Part shown: in pieces, positions 25,545 through 33,392 of the stretch | Position numbering within the stretch: the stretch's first letter is position 1 | Layout: every line of letters begins with the position of its first letter | Origin: Terriglobia bacterium | Lineage (GTDB): Bacteria > Acidobacteriota > Terriglobia > Acidiferrales > UBA7541 | DNA: 59,179 bases | Assembly: GCA_020072765.1 (NCBI GenBank) | Contig: JAIQGD010000021.1 | Location: 1 to 59,179 of the forward strand | Direction of reading: 5' to 3' | The notes under the pieces: generated by a model | The model's input: the letters and a program-made list of their open reading frames with translations, nothing else | Databases searched by the model: none | What the model was told of the DNA's origin: nothing | Position numbers and translations under genes: made by a program

Positions 25545-26305
25545 CGCTCGCGCGAAGAATTATTCCCTGCCTGGACGTGGACGCCGGGCGCGTCGTCAAA
25601 GGAATCGAATTCGAGGGCCTGCGCGACATGGGCGATCCGGCCGAACTCGCGGCGCGCTACAACCTCGAGGGCGCCGACGAACTGGTCGTGCTCGATATCA
25701 GCGCCTCGGTCGAGGGACGCGCCACCTTCCTGGACACCATTCGCCGCGTGGCCGAACAACTGAACATCCCGCTGACGGCCGGCGGCGGAATTCGCAAGAT
25801 GGAAGACGGCCGCGCGGTGCTGCGCGCGGGAGCCGACAAGGTCACGGTCAACACCGCGGCGGTCGAGCGGCCGCAATTAATTTCCGAGCTGGCGCAGCAA
25901 TTCGGGTCGCAGGCCGTGGTGCTCTCGCTCGACGTGAAGCGCACCAACAGTTCGTGGGAAGCCTACGTGCGCGGCGGGCGCGACGCGACCGGGCTCGACG
26001 CCGCCGAATGGGCCGCCGAAGCCGTCCTGCGCGGCGCGGGAGAAATCCTGCTCACCTCGATCGACCGCGACGGCACATGCAGCGGGTTCGATTGCGCGCT
26101 GACCGCGAAAATCGCCGCCACCGTCCCGGTGCCGGTGATCGCCTCGGGCGGCGCCAGCACCTTCGAGGATTTTCTGGCCGTCTTTACCGAAGGAAAGGCG
26201 GACGCGGCGCTCGCCGCATCCATCTTCCACACCGAGACGCATTCCATCGCCGCGCTCAAGAAATTCCTGGCCAGGCACGGCGTGCCGGTGCGCCTGTCGA
26301 AATGA
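25541..26305 (+). CDS. hisF: Imidazole glycerol phosphate synthase, cyclase subunit
   Basis: A 254-residue TIM barrel. The two catalytic Asp lie in [14 protein letters not shown] (first) and [20 protein letters not shown] (second); phosphate-binding glycines are in [10 protein letters not shown] and [11 protein letters not shown]. It receives ammonia from HisH through the barrel. The ATG at 25541 overlaps the hisH stop. After hisF the tight spacing of the operon is broken: 193 bases with a short palindromic element separate it from hisA. Confidence 0.96.
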   Translation: MTLARRIIPCLDVDAGRVVKGIEFEGLRDMGDPAELAARYNLEGADELVVLDISASVEGRATFLDTIRRVAEQLNIPLTAGGGIRKMEDGRAVLRAGADKVTVNTAAVERPQLISELAQQFGSQAVVLSLDVKRTNSSWEAYVRGGRDATGLDAAEWAAEAVLRGAGEILLTSIDRDGTCSGFDCALTAKIAATVPVPVIASGGASTFEDFLAVFTEGKADAALAASIFHTETHSIAALKKFLARHGVPVRLSK

Positions 26306-26351
26306 CCGCGCCTGCGCGCTTTACGAACTTGCAAAACAAAAAACGTTTGCG

Positions 26352-26452
26352 TGTCATCCCGAGCGGAGCGAGGGATCTGCTTTTGGCATCTACCTCAAGA
26401 ACAAAGCAGATTCCTCACCCCGGTCAAACTGCGACCGGGGTTCGGAATGACA
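26352..26452. repeat. 101-bp palindromic element between hisF and hisA
   Basis: The ends are inverted TGTCAT (26352) and ATGACA (26452). Inside are the purine-rich GAGCGGAGCGAGGGATCT run and a perfect eight-pair hairpin CCCCGGTC/GACCGGGG (26418-26440). It has no coding capacity. It resembles the non-autonomous palindromic elements scattered through acidobacterial and other soil-bacterial genomes, whose consensus contains GTCATCC..GAGCG..GCGA..GGATCT; that comparison is from memory. Its place inside a co-directional operon may reduce or stabilise hisA transcription. Confidence 0.7.
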
Positions 26453-26498
26453 GGATGGTGCTTTTTTCCGCAAGCCCTTCACCCAAAGAGATGACCCG

Positions 26499-27146
26499 AT
26501 GATTATTCCCTGTATCGACCTGCAAGACGGAAAAGCCGTGCAGCTGGTGCGCGGCCGGCGGCGCGCTCTCGCCGTGGACGACATCCTCGGCCTGCTCGAC
26601 CGCTTCCGCGCCTATCCCATCCTGCACGTGATCGACCTCGACGCCGCCATGCGCAAAGGGTCGAACGCCCGCTGGATCAAGCGGCTCTGCCGCGAAGCCC
26701 ATCGAAAAGTGCGCGTCGGCGGCGGCATCCGCACCGTCGCCCAGGCCGCGCGGATTCTCTCCTGGGGCGCCGAGAAAATCATCGTGGGCAGCGCGGCCTT
26801 CCGGAGCATCATCGTCGCGCTGGACACCGAAGGCGGCCGCATCGTCGTGCGCGGATGGCGGGAACGCCTGAAGCTGCGCCCCGCTGACGTCATTCCCGCG
26901 CTCGAACCCTACTGCTCCGAGTTCCTTTCCACGTTTGTGGACAATGAAGGCACGATGAAGGGCACCGACCTCGCCTGGTTCCGCCAGTTGCGCCGCGTGA
27001 CCAAGCTGCCCGTCACCGCCGCCGGCGGAATTCGCAGCCTCCGCGAAGTGCGCGCCCTGGAAAAAATCGGCATGCACGCCGCCGTAGGCATGGCCATCTA
27101 CACCGGCAAACTCGCCGCCGATCAGACTGGCCTGGGCAAGAAGTAG
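26499..27146 (+). CDS. hisA: HisA-type isomerase, internally shortened
   Basis: The last his gene, 215 residues, about 25-30 shorter than usual for phosphoribosylformimino-AICAR ribotide isomerase. It keeps the N-terminal catalytic IIPCIDLQDGKAVQLVRG, VGGGIRTVAQAARIL, the second Asp in IIVALDTEGGRIVVRGW, and the phosphate site TAAGGIRSLREVRAL. The gap is between IIVGSAAFRS and IIVALD, where normal enzymes have a helix of about 20 residues (usually NPELVKEA-like). Everything else is in frame, so this may be an in-frame deletion. Whether the enzyme still works is open. Its 3' end is duplicated at 28562-28638. Confidence 0.88.
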   Translation: MIIPCIDLQDGKAVQLVRGRRRALAVDDILGLLDRFRAYPILHVIDLDAAMRKGSNARWIKRLCREAHRKVRVGGGIRTVAQAARILSWGAEKIIVGSAAFRSIIVALDTEGGRIVVRGWRERLKLRPADVIPALEPYCSEFLSTFVDNEGTMKGTDLAWFRQLRRVTKLPVTAAGGIRSLREVRALEKIGMHAAVGMAIYTGKLAADQTGLGKK

Positions 27147-27303
27147 CCACCCTCGGCCCTGGGTCCTGCGTCAGTTTCCGATAACCGCCGCGTTTATCAG
27201 GCAAGTGCTCCGTTGCCTGGAAACCCCGTTTTAGACAGCTATCTGGAAGCTCCTTCTTTCTAAAGTGCTTCCTTTTTCGAATATTCTTGTTACGCGCGGA
27301 GAG

Positions 27304-28347
27304 CTATTTTGACTTCAACAGCTGGGTGTGCGGATGGGATAGGAAATCAGCGACGGCGGCAAGGAAGAGGCCGGGCTGATCCACAAAGGTCATGTGGCCG
27401 CTTTTGGGCAGAATGACGAGTTGCGAGCCGGAAATCTTCTCATGCATTTCGCGGGAAAGCGAAGGATCGCATTCGTCATGATCGCCTGCAATGATGAGGG
27501 TGGGAATTTTGATCGCCGGAAGGCGGTCGAGGTATTCGGCCGACTTTAAATTTCCGTCGATAACGAATTCGCCGTTCGAACCCCACATCTCGCGATATAA
27601 ATCCCAAGAACTCACGCCACTCTGCAGCGGATCGTAGTTTGGATCGGGATGATTCTGATACAAGTACGGAAAGTAGCCTTCGCCCCAGGCGGCAATCATG
27701 TATTCATCGGTGTAGCGGCCTTTGCGGTAGTCCGGGGCATGGCCGAAGAGACCTTCTTTTTCCATCCGGTTGATGCGGTCGCGCAACTCAGGCGCCATCT
27801 TTTCCTTCATGCGCACGAAGACTTCGTTCATCTCGCGTGTGCTGGCAAACGTGCTGCACAGGAGCAGGTGCGTGAGGTTTTGCTGATACTTGAGCGCATA
27901 GGCTTGTGCGAGAACGCCGCCGTAGGAATGGCCGAGGAGGGAGATTTTTCCGAGGTTCAGTCCCTGGCGGACGGCCTCGATATCTTCCGCCATGTTCTCG
28001 ACGGTGTAGCCCCTGGGGTCTTCCAGCTTTTCCGATTTTCCGGAGCCGCGCTCGTCAATGAAGATGAGCCGGTTGTGGCGCGCGAGCGGCAGCAGGTACG
28101 GCAGAAAATAATCGTGCGAAGCGCCCGGGCCGCCATGGACGATCACGAGCGGTGCGCCACGGCCAATGGTCCAGTAGTAAATCAGGACCCCGTGAGCGTC
28201 CACGAATCCCTCTTGCGCCTGATAATTCGCGGGAATCATCGCCGAAGGCGCCGGGTGGGCCGCCGCTGGAGTCTGGGATCCCAGAAGGGGAGACTGCAAA
28301 CCCATCAGTGCCAGCACAGCAGTGCGCAAGAACGTTTTAGAGTTCAT
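27304..28347 (-). CDS. Secreted alpha/beta hydrolase, proline-iminopeptidase-like
   Basis: A 347-residue exported hydrolase. Residues 1-24 form a signal peptide (RTAVLALMGLQSPLLGSQ). The oxyanion-type motif is HGGPGASHDY (71-80), then FIDERGSGKS, the nucleophile Ser141 in GHSYGG, the acid in IIAGDHDECDPS and the base in LPKSGHMTF. This HGGPG/DxRGxGxS pattern is that of the S33 proline iminopeptidase and related hydrolases. It lies on the opposite strand to the his operon, bracketed by the hisA 3' end and a duplicate of it, so it may be a later arrival. Substrate unknown. Confidence 0.9.
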   Translation of the reverse strand: MNSKTFLRTAVLALMGLQSPLLGSQTPAAAHPAPSAMIPANYQAQEGFVDAHGVLIYYWTIGRGAPLVIVHGGPGASHDYFLPYLLPLARHNRLIFIDERGSGKSEKLEDPRGYTVENMAEDIEAVRQGLNLGKISLLGHSYGGVLAQAYALKYQQNLTHLLLCSTFASTREMNEVFVRMKEKMAPELRDRINRMEKEGLFGHAPDYRKGRYTDEYMIAAWGEGYFPYLYQNHPDPNYDPLQSGVSSWDLYREMWGSNGEFVIDGNLKSAEYLDRLPAIKIPTLIIAGDHDECDPSLSREMHEKISGSQLVILPKSGHMTFVDQPGLFLAAVADFLSHPHTQLLKSK

Positions 28348-28500
28348 GGAAGGCGCCTCCTCAGCCGGGATTTATGATCTAAACCTCCAGCTTGCGCATC
28401 GTATGCTTCTGTCATCTGAGAAACAATCCTTCTCGCTCGCCGCAGGGATATCGGAGACTGACGCGCTACCGCATCCGGCCCCTGCTTTTCGGGCGGCGCG

Positions 28501-28573
28501 CTCCCCCTGGAAGCTGATGCTTCCGTGAAGTTGCCTACCGCGCCCGATGTCCCGCTCTGGAGCATGCCCGCCG
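28501..28573 (+). repeat. 73-base direct repeat, copy A
   Basis: Aligns without gaps to 30235-30307, with about 60 of 73 positions identical. Both copies start CTCCCCCTG and end GCCCGCCG. The differences are not concentrated at every third base, so it is not a conserved coding segment. The two copies bracket the PIN-domain gene in direct orientation. In copy A the last 12 bases run straight into the duplicated hisA tail. Confidence 0.65.
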
Positions 28574-28638
28574 TGGGCATGGCCATCTACACCGGCAAAC
28601 TCGCCGCCGATAAGACCGGTCTGGGCAAAAACAAATAA
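28562..28638 (+). pseudogene. Duplicate of the hisA 3' end
   Basis: From GCATGC at 28562 the sequence follows hisA from 27070 with a three-base gap, then 36 bases are identical (28576-28611 against 27087-27122), and the frame ends AADKTGLGKNK before TAA at 28636. hisA itself ends AADQTGLGKK. Homology continues past the stop: CGCGTT-A/T-ATCAGGCA occurs after both. The copy has no upstream hisA sequence, so it cannot encode a working protein. The two tails flank the alpha/beta hydrolase gene as direct repeats. Confidence 0.85.
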
Positions 28639-28808
28639 GCACCCCGCGTTAATCAGGCACTAGGCGGCTAACTGGTTGTCGATTCGAGATAACTTCCGTG
28701 TAGGCGACCATACCTCAATTGAAGCAACAACCCTGGGCAAGAGATTCGTTGACAGTCCGTGATCCGTTTGGTGACTTGGTGGCCATTCACGGGGGTTCAG
28801 ACCCTCGC

Positions 28809-30098
28809 TTAGCCTTTGCCCATGATTTTCACGTTGAGTGTTCCCTCAATAGCCTGCGGGATGTTCGAGGCGACCATCTTGTACGTGAACTGAAAAGACT
28901 TAAATCGCTCAACCGAGGGGAAGTGGTAATTCACAGCCGGCAGATGTTCCGTGAATGTGTGCCTTAGACGAGAAACAAGAATTTCAGCTTCAAAGCAACC
29001 GAGCGACTTTCTTATTTTCGTGATGACTGCACTTGGTCCTTCCGAAGTCTTTCGAAGCGACTCCATCATGGTCTCGTCGCGAGAAATATTCGGACCGCCA
29101 TGAACCACGCCTTCTCCAGGAAAATCGGGAGGCGTCGGCGGCTTGGGAATTGCCTTGAAATCCGAATCCGCAATAATTTCTATCCCCGGGGGGAAACTCA
29201 AATGTATGCTTATGTCCTCCGCTGGCACGCCGCCGTTATTTTCGAGGGTTAGACAAAGAGACCGGGTCCGGGCCTGCCAATTTGTCACCTCTATGTAGGT
29301 TCGTAGGAACCGCTCATACCGCAAAAAGTATTCGTGTAATTCTTTGTTGTATTCCTGTCGCTCAGCTTCGCCAGCTCTGCTAAACATCCAACCCCGTGGA
29401 GGACAGGGGTGGTCCGCTAGATACGGATGCTCAACTCGGAGGGCCTTCATCGTCTCTGCTATCTCGTGCTCATCGATAGGTCGGATGGTTCTGTTCAGAG
29501 TCCGCTCTTCGAAAGTGGCCCCATGCACAAATGTCAAATTGAGTTTAGGCAGGCGGCTCGAAAGCTGCTGCACACGTTCTTCAAGTTCCTTCACACGCTT
29601 GTCCTCTGAATCTGGCTCATCCGGCAGGCGCAAGGAATTGGGCATTAAGAGCATTCTGATCGCTTCTTGGGACTGTCCTTTGAGTTGCAATCCAAGATCT
29701 GCAGAGCTGACTAGGACCGACTCTGGACCGAGCTGCCTCTCGGCTGCAAACTCAATCGCGGAGGCCAAAAACTCGTCATCAGCAACGTCGTGACGAAGAT
29801 GGAAGGCAGCAAAATCGATCAATGGTTCCTGGTGTCTAAATACAAGTTCAACAGAAGGTCGAACGGTAACGGGCGATGGGGCCTGCGCCCACTCGAACAG
29901 TTTCCGCAACGCGGCAGCAGCGCGCCTCTTCTGCCGTGGTTTCTGCGAGGTATCTTTATGCCTGTTCAACTCCCGGATCGTAACTTGAGGAATTACGAGC
30001 GTCACAGAACTGCAGTCAACCAATCCTGCCCAATCCACGTCGGTCAGCGGAGGGAAATGCTCGAAGATATTGGTATCAACGAAGACGAATTTACGCAT
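28809..30098 (-). CDS. Large PIN-domain protein, probable ribonuclease with unknown C-terminal domain
   Basis: A 429-residue protein. The N-terminal ~150 residues form a PIN domain with the metal-binding acids in order: Asp8 in FVFVDTNIFEHF, Glu in QVTIRELNRHKD, Asp in HDVADDEFLASAIEFA and Asp in VLVSSADLGL. A Lys/Arg-rich stretch follows the first motif. A helical linker (EDKRVKELEERVQQLSSRLP) leads to a C-terminal region with a strand-rich part (CLTLENNGGVPAEDISIHLS, then FPPGIEII) that resembles an Ig-like or C2-like fold. The ATG at 30098 precedes MRKFVFVDTN. Base composition is clearly AT-richer than the neighbours. No antitoxin gene is adjacent. Similar large PIN proteins occur among defence and accessory genes; that role is only a guess here. 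Confidence 0.75.
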   Translation of the reverse strand: MRKFVFVDTNIFEHFPPLTDVDWAGLVDCSSVTLVIPQVTIRELNRHKDTSQKPRQKRRAAAALRKLFEWAQAPSPVTVRPSVELVFRHQEPLIDFAAFHLRHDVADDEFLASAIEFAAERQLGPESVLVSSADLGLQLKGQSQEAIRMLLMPNSLRLPDEPDSEDKRVKELEERVQQLSSRLPKLNLTFVHGATFEERTLNRTIRPIDEHEIAETMKALRVEHPYLADHPCPPRGWMFSRAGEAERQEYNKELHEYFLRYERFLRTYIEVTNWQARTRSLCLTLENNGGVPAEDISIHLSFPPGIEIIADSDFKAIPKPPTPPDFPGEGVVHGGPNISRDETMMESLRKTSEGPSAVITKIRKSLGCFEAEILVSRLRHTFTEHLPAVNYHFPSVERFKSFQFTYKMVASNIPQAIEGTLNVKIMGKG

Positions 30099-30439
30099 CG
30101 CGCAGATCGACCTCAACGACCTCGGCTCATTCGGCGACTTCGGTCGTGTGGGCTTCGGGACGGTGCCGCACCGCGTCGTGCCGCCAGTTAGTCACCAATG
30201 ATAACAAAGGAGACTAGCGAAAGTATGCGCCACCCTCCCCCTGCAAGCTGTTGCTCCCGTAATGCTGCCTGCCCCACCCGATGTGCCGCTGTGGGGCACG
30301 CCCGCCGGACGAACCTTCGTACTAGCGGATTGAGAACCCCGCTCCATAGCCGCGCGACTGCCCGCCCGGTAACCTCGCCTTGGTTCAAAGATTCGATGAC
30401 ATGCCCCTGGGCAAGGGGCAGCTACACAGGGGGCTCCAA
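30099..30439. other. Intergenic region with repeat copy B, upstream of S53 peptidase
   Basis: 340 bases between the divergent PIN and peptidase genes. It contains repeat copy B (30235-30307). No antitoxin-like small frame in front of the PIN gene was found. A good AGGGGG ribosome site (30427-30432) precedes the peptidase ATG. No clear promoter was seen for either gene. Confidence 0.45.
30235..30307 (+). repeat. 73-base direct repeat, copy B
   Basis: Partner of 28501-28573 (about 60 of 73 identical, no gaps). Here the repeat is not fused to hisA sequence; it continues as GACGAACCTTCG. This copy is therefore closer to the undisturbed form. It marks the right side of the AT-richer PIN segment. 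Confidence 0.65.
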
Positions 30440-31708
30440 ATGCAAAACAAGCGATTCACCCATTTCCTAGCGAACGGGACAGCAAAGTGGGCGCTGCTGA
30501 TCGCGGCGCTGCTGATCGCGGCTCTGTTGTTGTGCCGGCCGGTGGCCGCCCAGCACGTGCTGACGATATTGCCGCACTCCGGCATTGACGGAGACACGAA
30601 TCCGATCACCTTCATGCGGACCCATTATCTGCTCCACCCCATTGAAACAGCGGGGGTTTCCGGTCCGCCGACGTCCGCCTTCGCGCCCGCGCAGGTGCGC
30701 CACGCCTACGGGTTTGACCAGGTCACCAATCAGGGCAAGGGCCAGAAGATCGCCATCGTGGACGCCTACGACGATCCCAACGCCGAAGCGGATCTGGGCG
30801 TGTTCAGCGCGCAGTTCGGGCTGCCGGCGTGCACCACCGCCAACGGCTGTTTCCGGAAAATCTATGCGAACGGGTCGAAGCCTGCCGGGAACGCCAATTG
30901 GGCCGTGGAAATCTCGCTCGACGTGCAATGGGCGCACGCCATCGCGCCGCAGGCCACCATCCTGCTGGTCGAGGCTCCGTCGAATAGCCTGAGCGCCTTG
31001 CTCGCCGCCGTGGACGTGGCCGTGCGCAATGGTGCTTCGGCCGTATCCATGAGCTGGACCGTGGGAGAATTTTCCGGCGAAGCGATCTACGACACCCATT
31101 TCGTTTCCAGCGGCGTGACCTTCCTGGCAGCTTCCGGCGACCACGGGACCGGCGTGGCCTACCCGGCGGCTTCCCCCGATGTGGTGGGCGTCGGAGGCAC
31201 GACGCTTTCTCTCAGCCCCAGCGGCGCCTACCAGAGCGAAACCGCCTGGAGCGGCAGCGGCGGCGGGGTGAGCACCAAGGAGTACGAGCCGTCGTTTCAA
31301 GCGCAGTTCGGAATTCCCAACGATGCAGCGGGCCGCCGGGGCGCCCCCGACGTCTCCTACAACGCGAACCCCGGCACCGGCTATGCGATTTACGATTCCG
31401 TGGGCATCAGCGGTTACGCCGGATGGTTCCAGGTGGGCGGGACCAGCGCCGGGACGCCGCAGTGGTCGGCGCTGGTGGCCATCGCCAACTCGCTGCGCGT
31501 GGCGGCGCGCAAAGCCACGCTGACCAACGCGAACGTTGCGCTCTACTCCGTGGCCAAGGCCGCGCTTAGCACCAATTTCAACGCGGTTACGCAAGGCACC
31601 AACGGCACGTGCGGCACGCTGTGCACCGCTTCGGCCGGGTACGACTACGTCACCGGCCTGGGCACGCCACACGCGAGCGTCTTGATCGGCGCGCTGGCCG
31701 CCAAGTAA
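30440..31708 (+). CDS. Secreted S53 (sedolisin) family peptidase, short form
   Basis: A 422-residue secreted serine-carboxyl peptidase. Residues 1-37 form a signal peptide (WALLIAALLIAALLLC, cleavage near VAAQ). The catalytic set of sedolisins is present: Glu157 and Asp161 in WAVEISLDVQWAHA (ExxxD), the oxyanion Asp234 in AASGDHG and nucleophile Ser336 in VGGTSAGTP. A C-terminal Asp in GYDYVTGLGTP fits the calcium site. Unlike classical sedolisins there is no ~150-residue activation prodomain: only about 45 residues separate the signal from the catalytic core. The ATG at 30440 has an AGGGGG seven bases upstream. Such enzymes act at acid pH outside the cell. Confidence 0.88.
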   Translation: MQNKRFTHFLANGTAKWALLIAALLIAALLLCRPVAAQHVLTILPHSGIDGDTNPITFMRTHYLLHPIETAGVSGPPTSAFAPAQVRHAYGFDQVTNQGKGQKIAIVDAYDDPNAEADLGVFSAQFGLPACTTANGCFRKIYANGSKPAGNANWAVEISLDVQWAHAIAPQATILLVEAPSNSLSALLAAVDVAVRNGASAVSMSWTVGEFSGEAIYDTHFVSSGVTFLAASGDHGTGVAYPAASPDVVGVGGTTLSLSPSGAYQSETAWSGSGGGVSTKEYEPSFQAQFGIPNDAAGRRGAPDVSYNANPGTGYAIYDSVGISGYAGWFQVGGTSAGTPQWSALVAIANSLRVAARKATLTNANVALYSVAKAALSTNFNAVTQGTNGTCGTLCTASAGYDYVTGLGTPHASVLIGALAAK

Positions 31709-31771
31709 GCAGCGCGAACAGCCCGCCGCCCGTGGCCACGGCGGCTTGCGAACGGCAAACCCCTCTCAGCC

Positions 31772-31798
31772 CCGGCGGCGCCCCCCAGGCGCCGCCGG
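31772..31798 (+). terminator. GC hairpin after the S53 peptidase gene
   Basis: A perfect 11-pair stem, CCGGCGGCGCC with GGCGCCGCCGG, around CCCCA, 63 bases after the stop codon and followed by TCCCCTTTCC. It lacks a true U-run, so it may be a weak terminator or 3' stabiliser. Beyond it, TATAGT at 31856-31861 is a possible -10 for the lysC operon. No Thr- or Ile-rich leader peptide was found before lysC. Confidence 0.55.
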
Positions 31799-31945
31799 TC
31801 CCCTTTCCGCTACCATCGCCCGCCGCGGCGGTCGCGCAAATTCGGTCCGATAGTGTATAGTTTTTGAAGGCGCGGCCATCGTGAATGCCGGGTTGCTTTT
31901 CGCTCCAGGCTACTTCCAATCGCTGTGCGCCGGACCCTTTACAAC

Positions 31946-33391
31946 ATGAATAAGCCATTGCGAGTGATGAAATTTGGCGGCACGTCCGTGGGCGATGCCG
32001 CGTGCATTGCGCGCGTCGCGCAGATCGTACGGGATGCGTCGCGCCAGGACGCCGTCGTCGCCGTCGTTTCGGCGATGAGCGGCGTCACCAACCGCCTGAT
32101 CGAGGCCGCCACGTGCTCCGAAGCCGGCGACCGCGGGCAGGTGGACGTCATTTTTGCCGCCCTGCGCCAGCAGCACGAAACCGCGCTCAACGCCCTGATT
32201 CACGACGGCGAGCGGCGCAAGCAGGTGGCCGCCCGCCTGGAGAAGATATTCAGCGAGGGCGAGCGGCTCTACCAGGGAACCGCGCTGCTGCGCGAGGTGA
32301 CTCCGCGCGCCCTGGATGCCATCTCCAGCCTGGGCGAGCGGCTTTCGGCGCCGCTGGTTGCCGGCGCGCTCAGCGAAATCGGCGCGCGCAGCGAAGCCGT
32401 CGAAGCCACCGAGCTCATCGTGACCGACTCCTACCACGGCGGCGCCGATCCGCTGATGAACCGCACGCGCGAACGCTCCGAAGCGCGCCTGCTTCCGCTG
32501 TTGGAGCAGGGCGTGGTTCCCGTGGTCACCGGTTTTATCGGCGCGACCGAGGACGGGGTGCTGACCACGCTGGGGCGCGGCGGATCGGACTATTCCGCGA
32601 CGATTCTGGGCGCGGCTCTCAGCGCCGACGAGATCATCATCTGGACCGACGTGGACGGCGTGCTCACCGCCGACCCGCGGCTGGTGCCGGACGCGCAAAC
32701 CATCCCCGAAATTTCCTACCGGGAGGCGACCGAGCTCGCCTATTTCGGCGCGAAAGTGCTGCACCCGAAAACGCTGCGCGCCGTCGAGCAGGCCGGCATC
32801 CCCGTGTGGATCCGCAACAGCTTCGCGCCGGAGCGCACCGGAACAAAAATCACGCCCCGGGGCCGCAGCAACGGCGGCGGCGTGAAGGCGCTCACGGCCA
32901 TTCGCGACGTGGCGCTCATCACGGTGGGCGGGCCGGGAATTGTCGGCGTGCCGGACGTCGTGGGGCGCACGTTTTCGACCACCGCGCAGGTGCGCGCCAA
33001 CGTGCTGCTGATCTCGCAATCGTCCTCGCAGAACGATATCTGCTTCATCGTGGCGGCATCGGACGCCAAGCGCACGGTCGAGGCCCTGCGCAACGAGTTC
33101 GCGCAGGACGTGGCGCACGAAAAGGTCGAGCACATCACGCTCGATCCCAACATCGCCATCGTGGCCGTGGTGGGAGAAAACATGCGCGGCACGCCGGGCG
33201 TCGCCGGGCGCACGTTCAACGCGCTGGGCCGCGAGAATGTGAACATCATCGCCATCGCGCAGGGGTCGTCGGAGAGCAATATCTCCTTCGTGGTGGCGGA
33301 AAAAGACATGAAGGTGGCGCTGGCGGCCACGCATCGCGAGTTCGGCCTGAGCGCGCGGAAACCCGCCGAAACCGTGGTTACACGCTCCTAA
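31946..33391 (+). CDS. lysC: Aspartate kinase
   Basis: A 481-residue kinase that phosphorylates aspartate, the entry to threonine, methionine and lysine synthesis. VMKFGGTSVGDA is the N-terminal nucleotide-binding motif; FIGATEDGVLTTLGRGGSDY and WTDVDGVLTADPR follow. The C-terminal ~170 residues hold two ACT domains (VGGPGIVGVPDVVGRTFSTT; GENMRGTPGVAGRTFNALGR) for feedback control. The type resembles the kinase half of ThrA rather than the short LysC of Gram-positives. I chose the ATG at 31946. It is followed after one base by thrC, so feedback is likely by threonine, an inference from context. Confidence 0.94.
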   Translation: MNKPLRVMKFGGTSVGDAACIARVAQIVRDASRQDAVVAVVSAMSGVTNRLIEAATCSEAGDRGQVDVIFAALRQQHETALNALIHDGERRKQVAARLEKIFSEGERLYQGTALLREVTPRALDAISSLGERLSAPLVAGALSEIGARSEAVEATELIVTDSYHGGADPLMNRTRERSEARLLPLLEQGVVPVVTGFIGATEDGVLTTLGRGGSDYSATILGAALSADEIIIWTDVDGVLTADPRLVPDAQTIPEISYREATELAYFGAKVLHPKTLRAVEQAGIPVWIRNSFAPERTGTKITPRGRSNGGGVKALTAIRDVALITVGGPGIVGVPDVVGRTFSTTAQVRANVLLISQSSSQNDICFIVAASDAKRTVEALRNEFAQDVAHEKVEHITLDPNIAIVAVVGENMRGTPGVAGRTFNALGRENVNIIAIAQGSSESNISFVVAEKDMKVALAATHREFGLSARKPAETVVTRS

Positions 33392-33392
33392 A

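Larger units (their letters stand above)
28348..28808. other. Intergenic stretch of repeat scraps
   Basis: 460 bases upstream of the hydrolase and downstream of the PIN gene. The part 28501-28573 is one copy of a 73-base repeat, fused at 28562-28638 to a duplicate of the hisA 3' end (both listed separately). The remaining sequence (28348-28500, 28639-28808) shows no gene; its last part is visibly less GC-rich, like the PIN gene that follows. Confidence 0.6.

Noticed and set aside
26352-26452. Insertion sequence between hisF and hisA
   Set aside because: Only 101 bases with no transposase. It can at most be a non-autonomous palindromic element.
28568-28638. Small gene ending GMAIYTGKLAADKTGLGKNK
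   Set aside because: It is a partial copy of the hisA 3' end joined to a non-coding repeat, so it is listed as a pseudogene fragment.
28348-30439. Toxin-antitoxin pair formed by the PIN gene and a neighbour
   Set aside because: No small open frame with antitoxin features overlaps or precedes the PIN gene, and the PIN protein is too long for a VapC toxin.
31709-31945. Possible threonine attenuator before lysC
   Set aside because: A GC hairpin is present, but no short frame rich in Thr or Ile codons and no alternative pairing was found; the hairpin fits the end of the S53 gene.
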